Origin: Mycobacterium sp. 852014-52450_SCH5900713
GTDB lineage: Bacteria; Actinomycetota; Actinomycetes; Mycobacteriales; Mycobacteriaceae
Length of the DNA stretch: 64,000 nucleotides
NCBI RefSeq assembly: GCF_001667075.1
Contig: NZ_LZIL01000069.1
Coordinates: forward strand, 112,966-176,965
Direction: 5' to 3'
The translations under genes and the position numbers were made by a program. The notes beneath the pieces were generated by a model. The model ran no database searches. It saw only the letters and a list, made by a program, of their open reading frames with translations, and was not told where the DNA came from. Positions 59,594 to 64,000 of the stretch are shown here, piece by piece (position 1 is the stretch's first letter; every line of letters starts with the position of its first letter).

Positions 59594-62247
59594 TGCAACC
59601 CGGCCAGCCGCGCGTTAATCCGGTCGGTCTCCTCCTGCGCCACGCGCTGGCGGTCGCGGATCTTGTCGACGACCTTCTGCGGGGCCTTGGCCAGAAAGTC
59701 TTCGTTGGCCAATTTGGCTGTGGTCGAGGCCAATTCCTTCTGCGCCGCGGCGAGGTCTTTCTCCAGGCGGCGGCGCTCGGCGGCGACATCGATGGTGCCC
59801 GAGGTGTCGAGCTCGACGACGACCGTGCTGTTCATGCCGGGACCGAGCCGCACCTCCAGCGACACCGACGGCTCGAACGCATCGCCCGGCGCGGTGAGCC
59901 AGGCCAGCGATGTCACCGCGGCCACCTGGGTGCTCAAATCGGCGCTGTCCATGCCGCCCAGCCGGGCCGGCACTTTCTGCCGATCGGCCAGGCCTTGATC
60001 GCTGCGGAACCGGCGGACCTCGGTGACCAGCCTTTGCATGTCGCTGATCCGTTGCAGGGCAACCGGATCCAGGTCGATACCCGACGACCCCGGCCAGTCG
60101 GCGATCACCAGCGACTCCTGGTTGGTCAGGGCTTGCCACAACGCCTCGGTGAGGAACGGGATGACCGGGTGCAGCAACCGCAGCAGCGTGTCCAGCACAG
60201 CGGCCAGCACCGCGGTGGTCTGTGCGTTCCCCTCGGCCAGCTGGGTTTTGGCCAATTCGACGTACCAGTCGCAGAATTCGTCCCACGCGAAGTGGTAGAG
60301 CGCCTCGCAGGCGCGGCTGAACTCATAACCGTCCAGGGCCGAATCGACCTCGGCGCGAACCTCTTCCAGCCGTCCCAGGATCCAGCGGTCGGCATCGGTC
60401 AGCTCGTCCCGCGCGGGCAACGGTGCGACGTGCGCACCATTTAGCAACGCGTAGCGGGTGGCGTTGAAGAGCTTGGTACAGAAATTCCGCGACGCCCGGA
60501 CGGCGTCCTCGCCGACGGCCAGGTCGCCGCCGGGGCTGGCGCCGCGGGCCAGCGTGAACCTCAGCGCGTCCGCCCCGAACGTGTCCAGCCAGTCGAGTGG
60601 GTCGATGACGTTGCCCTTGGACTTGCTCATCTTGCGGCCGAATTCGTCACGGATCAGCCCATGCAGGAACACATCGGTGAACGGCACCTGTGGGCCGCGG
60701 CGACCGTCGAGCGTGATGGTGTCGTCGCCGCCGACGAAGGTGCCGAACATCATCATGCGGGCCACCCAGAAGAACAGGATGTCGTATCCGGTGACCAAGA
60801 CGCTTGTCGGATAGAACTTTTCCAGCTCGGGGGTCTGCTCCGGCCAGCCCAGCGTGGAGAACGGCCACAGGGCCGAGGAGAACCAGGTGTCCAGCACGTC
60901 GGGGTCTTGCTCCCAGCCCTCCGGCGGTGTCTCGTCAGCGCCGACGCACACCTGCTCCCCGTTGGGCCCGTACCAGATCGGGATGCGATGGCCCCACCAC
61001 AGCTGCCGCGAGATGCACCAGTCATGCATGTCGTCGACCCAGGCGAACCAGCGTGGCTCCAGGCTGGCGGGATGAATCACGGTGTCCCCGTTGCGAACCG
61101 CATCGCCGGCGGCTTTGGCCAGCGATTCCACGCGCACCCACCATTGCAGTGACAGCCGCGGCTCGATCGGCTCACCGCTGCGTTCAGAATGCCCGACGCT
61201 GTGCAGGTATGGACGCTTCTCCGCGACGACACGGCCTTCGGCGGCCAGCGCTTTGCGCACCGCGACCCGGGCCTCGAATCGGTCCATGCCGTCGAATTGC
61301 GTTCCGGTATCGGCGATCCGGCCCTTGGTGTCCATGATCGAGAGCATCGGCAGTTGGTGCCGCAGGCCGATTTCGAAGTCGTTCGGATCGTGGGCGGGCG
61401 TGACTTTGACCGCGCCAGTGCCGAATTCGGGGTCCACGTGTTCGTCGGCGACGATGAGGAGCTGCCGGTCGACGAAGGGGTGGGGCAGGGTTGTGCCGAC
61501 CAGATGCCGGTACCGCTCGTCCTCGGGATGGACCGCGATGGCGGTGTCGCCGAGCATCGTCTCGACCCGCGTGGTCGCGACCACAATGTGGGGTTGCGAG
61601 TCGTCGAGGGAGCCGTAGCGGAACGACACCAGCTCACCCTCGACCTCTTCGTAGTTGACTTCGATATCGGAGAGCGCGGTTTCGAGCACGGGCGACCAAT
61701 TGACCAGCCGCTTGGCGCGGTAGATCAAGCCGGCGTCGTAGAGCCGCTTGAAGATGGTGCGCACCGCCCGCGACAGGCCCTCGTCCATGGTGAACCGGTC
61801 GCGGCTCCAGGCCACCCCGTCGCCGAGCCGGCGCATCTGGCCGCTGATCGCACCCCCGGACTCGCGCTTCCAATCCCAGACCTTTTCGACGAACAGCTCG
61901 CGGCCGAAGTCCTCTTTGGTCTTGCCGTCGACCGCAAGCTGCTTTTCCACCACGCTCTGCGTCGCGATGCCGGCGTGGTCCATGCCCGGCTGCCACAGCA
62001 CCTCATAGCCCTGCATCCGTTTGCGACGGGTCAGGGCGTCCATCATGGTGTGTTCCAGCGCGTGGCCCATGTGCAGGCTGCCGGTCACGTTCGGCGGCGG
62101 CAGCACGATCGAGTAGCCGGGTTTGGCACTCGTCGGGTCGGCCTCGAAGTAGCCCGCGTCGAGCCACTTCTGGTAGATCGCGCTTTCGGCGGCAGCGGGA
62201 TCCCACGACTTGGGCAGGTCGGTGGCGGGGCTGCGGCTGGCGGTCAC
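59590..62247 (-). CDS. valS: Valyl-tRNA synthetase
   Basis: 885 aa from GTG 62247. Class I synthetase with the HIGH motif as HMGH (PPPNVTGSLHMGHALEHT), the KMSKS motif (GRKMSKSKGNVIDP), an editing domain between them (VATTRVETMLGDTAIAVHP), the anticodon-binding domain, and a C-terminal coiled coil (AAERRRLEKDLAAAQKELAS, about 815-880) that grips tRNA. It heads the valS-folC-DUF4233 series with 4-bp overlaps. No T-box or attenuator was recognised in the 65 bp upstream. Confidence 0.96.
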   Translation of the reverse strand: MTASRSPATDLPKSWDPAAAESAIYQKWLDAGYFEADPTSAKPGYSIVLPPPNVTGSLHMGHALEHTMMDALTRRKRMQGYEVLWQPGMDHAGIATQSVVEKQLAVDGKTKEDFGRELFVEKVWDWKRESGGAISGQMRRLGDGVAWSRDRFTMDEGLSRAVRTIFKRLYDAGLIYRAKRLVNWSPVLETALSDIEVNYEEVEGELVSFRYGSLDDSQPHIVVATTRVETMLGDTAIAVHPEDERYRHLVGTTLPHPFVDRQLLIVADEHVDPEFGTGAVKVTPAHDPNDFEIGLRHQLPMLSIMDTKGRIADTGTQFDGMDRFEARVAVRKALAAEGRVVAEKRPYLHSVGHSERSGEPIEPRLSLQWWVRVESLAKAAGDAVRNGDTVIHPASLEPRWFAWVDDMHDWCISRQLWWGHRIPIWYGPNGEQVCVGADETPPEGWEQDPDVLDTWFSSALWPFSTLGWPEQTPELEKFYPTSVLVTGYDILFFWVARMMMFGTFVGGDDTITLDGRRGPQVPFTDVFLHGLIRDEFGRKMSKSKGNVIDPLDWLDTFGADALRFTLARGASPGGDLAVGEDAVRASRNFCTKLFNATRYALLNGAHVAPLPARDELTDADRWILGRLEEVRAEVDSALDGYEFSRACEALYHFAWDEFCDWYVELAKTQLAEGNAQTTAVLAAVLDTLLRLLHPVIPFLTEALWQALTNQESLVIADWPGSSGIDLDPVALQRISDMQRLVTEVRRFRSDQGLADRQKVPARLGGMDSADLSTQVAAVTSLAWLTAPGDAFEPSVSLEVRLGPGMNSTVVVELDTSGTIDVAAERRRLEKDLAAAQKELASTTAKLANEDFLAKAPQKVVDKIRDRQRVAQEETDRINARLAGLQ

Positions 62248-62312
62248 CCGTCAATTCTAGGGAGCGCCGTTAACCAGGATGTAAGTGCCCAAATCGCCGG
62301 TGAGTCAGCTCA

Positions 62313-63569
62313 CTATGGCAGTCGGTCCACGTGCAGCGTCACACCCGCGGTTGGGAACCTGGCCAGCAGCGCGTCGCCCATGGTGGCCGCGGGAGTGAGG
62401 ACGCCGCGCAGATCGGTGAGCTTGTCACGGTCGAATGCCAGCGCGAGGCCGCACTCGCCCAACAGCACAGAGGTCGCCTTGTAGCCGGGGTCTCCGCGCT
62501 GCTCCATGCGCGCCACGTATCGGGCGCCGCTGGTTGTGGTGGTGTAGGTCTCGACGCGGTAGTGACCGCGCTCGCGGACCGCCGCGCTGGGTCCGGTGCC
62601 TGGCTTCGGGATGACGCGTTCCACCAGGCGGCGAGGCAACAACTTGAAGTAGCGGCTGCCCAGCTCCATGCTCGCGTTGCCCACGCCGCTCAAGACGGCG
62701 GATCCCACCGGCGCCAGGGGCGATGACCCCAGGCTCATGCTCTCGGTGTAACGGAACCGCCGGCCGTAGGCCCAGTCCAGTAACGCGTTGCTGCGCCGGA
62801 CGATTCGGGTGTTGGCCGGCGCCATCATGAATCCGCCGGTCCACAGGCCGGCCAGTTCGGGTGCGATGTCGCGACCACGACGCCACGGTAAATCGGGCTG
62901 GCGGCCTAACTCCGGTTCGGCGGCGCGATCGTTGCTCAGGGTGTAGGGGTCGGCCAGTTGGCGCCGGATATCGGGATCCCCGGAGGCGGCGTCGAGGACT
63001 TCCAGCAGCGAGGCGATGGTGCCGCCGGACAGTCCACCGGAGAGGGAGCGCACGACGAAATCGGTCTGGGCCAGCTCGCCCGCGCCGTCGTCGCGCGCCG
63101 CAAGGTACAGCGCATATACCGTGAGATCCGAGGGGACCGAATCGAATCCGCACGCGTGCACGATGCGGGCGCCGGTGTCAGCGGCCTGCTTGTGGTACTG
63201 GTCGATGCTGTTGCGGATGAACGGCGGTTCGCCGGTCAGGTCGGCGTAGTCGGTGCCCGCCGCGGCGCAGGCGGCCACCAGCGGCAGCCCGTAGCGGGTG
63301 TAGGGCCCGACCGTGGTGATCACGACCTGGGTGCGGGCCGCCATCGCGTTCAGCGTCGACGGCGACGATGCGTCGGCGGCGACCAGCGGCCAGGATTGCG
63401 CCGTTTCGCCCAGCGTGTCGCGGACGGCCCGCAGCCGCTCGGTTGACCTGCCGGCCAGCGCCACCCGCGTGCCCGGACCCGTTCGTGCCAGGTATTCGGC
63501 GGTCAACTTCCCGACGAAGCCGGTCGCCCCGTACAACACGATGTCGAATTCGCGCGGCGTTGCGGTCAC
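62313..63569 (-). CDS. Saccharopine-dehydrogenase-fold trans-acting enoyl-reductase-like protein
   Basis: 418 aa from GTG 63569 (TATPREFDIVLYGATGFVGKL); a longer frame to 63614 enters the terminator hairpin and is rejected. Rossmann fold GATGFVGKLTAEYLART, then VITTVGPYTRYGLPLVAACAAAGTDYADLTGEP, and a membrane-interacting C-terminal half. The family includes Rv2953, the trans enoyl reductase of phthiocerol dimycocerosate synthesis; the copy here matches Rv2449c by position, whose substrate is not known. Since the TPP-like PKS already has an internal ER, there is no need for it there. Single gene between valS and rpfE. Confidence 0.85.
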   Translation of the reverse strand: MTATPREFDIVLYGATGFVGKLTAEYLARTGPGTRVALAGRSTERLRAVRDTLGETAQSWPLVAADASSPSTLNAMAARTQVVITTVGPYTRYGLPLVAACAAAGTDYADLTGEPPFIRNSIDQYHKQAADTGARIVHACGFDSVPSDLTVYALYLAARDDGAGELAQTDFVVRSLSGGLSGGTIASLLEVLDAASGDPDIRRQLADPYTLSNDRAAEPELGRQPDLPWRRGRDIAPELAGLWTGGFMMAPANTRIVRRSNALLDWAYGRRFRYTESMSLGSSPLAPVGSAVLSGVGNASMELGSRYFKLLPRRLVERVIPKPGTGPSAAVRERGHYRVETYTTTTSGARYVARMEQRGDPGYKATSVLLGECGLALAFDRDKLTDLRGVLTPAATMGDALLARFPTAGVTLHVDRLP

Positions 63570-63591
63570 CGGCCCGACGCTACCGGACCCG

Positions 63592-63634
63592 CCAATAAGT
63601 AATGCCGGGCCCAAAGCCCGGCATTACTTATTGG
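63592..63634 (-). terminator. rpfE terminator with perfect 19-bp stem
   Basis: Arms CCAATAAGTAATGCCGGGC (63592-63610) and GCCCGGCATTACTTATTGG (63616-63634) are perfect complements with a 5-nt loop. It starts 8 bp after the rpfE stop and ends 22 bp before the next start codon. There is no T-run, so it is an I-shaped mycobacterial type. It is the strongest hairpin in the window. Confidence 0.85.
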
Positions 63635-63642
63635 TGCGTTGG

Positions 63643-64000
63643 TCAGCCGCGACGCCCGCAGACCGGCCACGCGCCGATGCCCTGCGAGTGCAGCACGTTC
63701 TCGGCCACCCGGATCTGCTCCTCACGGCTGGCGCCGGAGGGGGAACCCGACCCGCCGTTGGCGTGCCAGGTGCTCGGGGTGAACTGCAGGCCGCCGGCGA
63801 AGCCGTTACCGGTGCTGATCGACCAGTTGCCGCCCGACTCGCACTGCGCGATGGCGTCCCAGTTCACGCTGTACGCGTGGACCGGAGGAGGCGGCGGGGC
63901 CTCCGGGCCCGGAGGCGGCGGCAGGTTCGGGTCGAAACCCGCGGGTGCCGGCGGCGGGGCGTCGGGTGCCATCGCCTCATCGATCTGGTAGTTGTAGAAC
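63643..64000 (-). CDS. rpfE: Resuscitation-promoting factor RpfE, 5' end cut by window
   Basis: The C-terminal 119 residues are present; the N-terminus with its signal peptide lies beyond the window end, and the frame stays open to base 64000. The catalytic transglycosylase-like domain is complete: VNWDAIAQCESGGNWSI with the catalytic Glu, GLQFTPSTWHANGG, REEQIRVAENVLHSQGIGAWPVC with a Cys pair. Upstream is a Pro/Gly/Ala-rich linker (FDPNLPPPPGPEAPPPPP) as in Rv2450c. RpfE cleaves peptidoglycan with RipA and promotes exit from dormancy. Confidence 0.93.
   Translation of the reverse strand, partial: FYNYQIDEAMAPDAPPPAPAGFDPNLPPPPGPEAPPPPPVHAYSVNWDAIAQCESGGNWSISTGNGFAGGLQFTPSTWHANGGSGSPSGASREEQIRVAENVLHSQGIGAWPVCGRRG

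Overview
The window is high-G+C chromosomal DNA from a mycobacterium. It carries RpfE, OctT and GpgP of methylglucose lipopolysaccharide synthesis, MmpS/MmpL transporters, a PapA acyltransferase and many paired acyl-lipid genes. Its backbone follows the order known from Mycobacterium tuberculosis Rv2415c to Rv2450c: comEA, degV, octT, gpgP, rsfS, nadD, VWA protein, MoxR ATPase, proA, MscS-type channel, cyclase, rbsK, nadE, proB, obg, rpmA, rplU, rne, ndk, DUF4233 protein, folC, valS, an enoyl-reductase-like gene and rpfE. The species cannot be fixed by eye. Three copies of a short GC-rich palindromic repeat and the accessory content suggest a non-tuberculous mycobacterium.

Region 1 (1-25317) is mostly accessory. 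After the truncated comEA come a tandem acyl-CoA dehydrogenase pair and a small FMN/F420-type flavoprotein. Next is a locus shaped like the trehalose polyphleate (TPP) locus: a giant bimodular polyketide synthase on the minus strand, divergent from papA3-like, mmpL10-like and PE-PPE-domain (Chp-like) acyltransferase genes. Both AT domains carry the malonyl-type HAFH motif, which fits straight-chain phleic acids. Module 1 has no dehydratase, and no fadD23-type ligase is present. A DapB-fold oxidoreductase and a second mmpS-mmpL transporter pair follow.

Region 2 (25314-36260) is a backbone stretch on the minus strand with many 4-bp ATGA overlaps. It includes an MscS-like channel with a cyclic-nucleotide-binding domain, coupled to a membrane cyclase whose catalytic aspartates look replaced.

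Region 3 (36410-50736) is accessory. A GntR/HutC regulator is divergent from an operon of an MmgE/PrpD-family protein, an isocitrate-lyase/PEP-mutase-family lyase, aconitase-type hydratase large and small subunits, and a PEBP-family protein. The layout is that of a dehydrate, rehydrate and cleave pathway resembling the methylcitrate cycle or dimethylmalate cleavage. A perfect 10-bp-arm palindrome lies in the divergent promoter and an 8-bp hairpin follows the last gene. Two genes of this operon each carry an apparent one-base frameshift, both explained by loss of one G from a G run. Beyond lie nadE, an isochorismatase-fold hydrolase, a sirtuin, a P450/TetR divergon with a palindromic operator, and an OhrR-like MarR regulator with its own palindrome.

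Region 4 (50742-64000) is conserved housekeeping on the minus strand: proline synthesis, Obg, ribosomal proteins L27 and L21, RNase E with very acidic tails, NDK, FolC, ValS, an Rv2449c-type reductase, and RpfE cut by the window end, followed by a perfect 19-bp-stem terminator.
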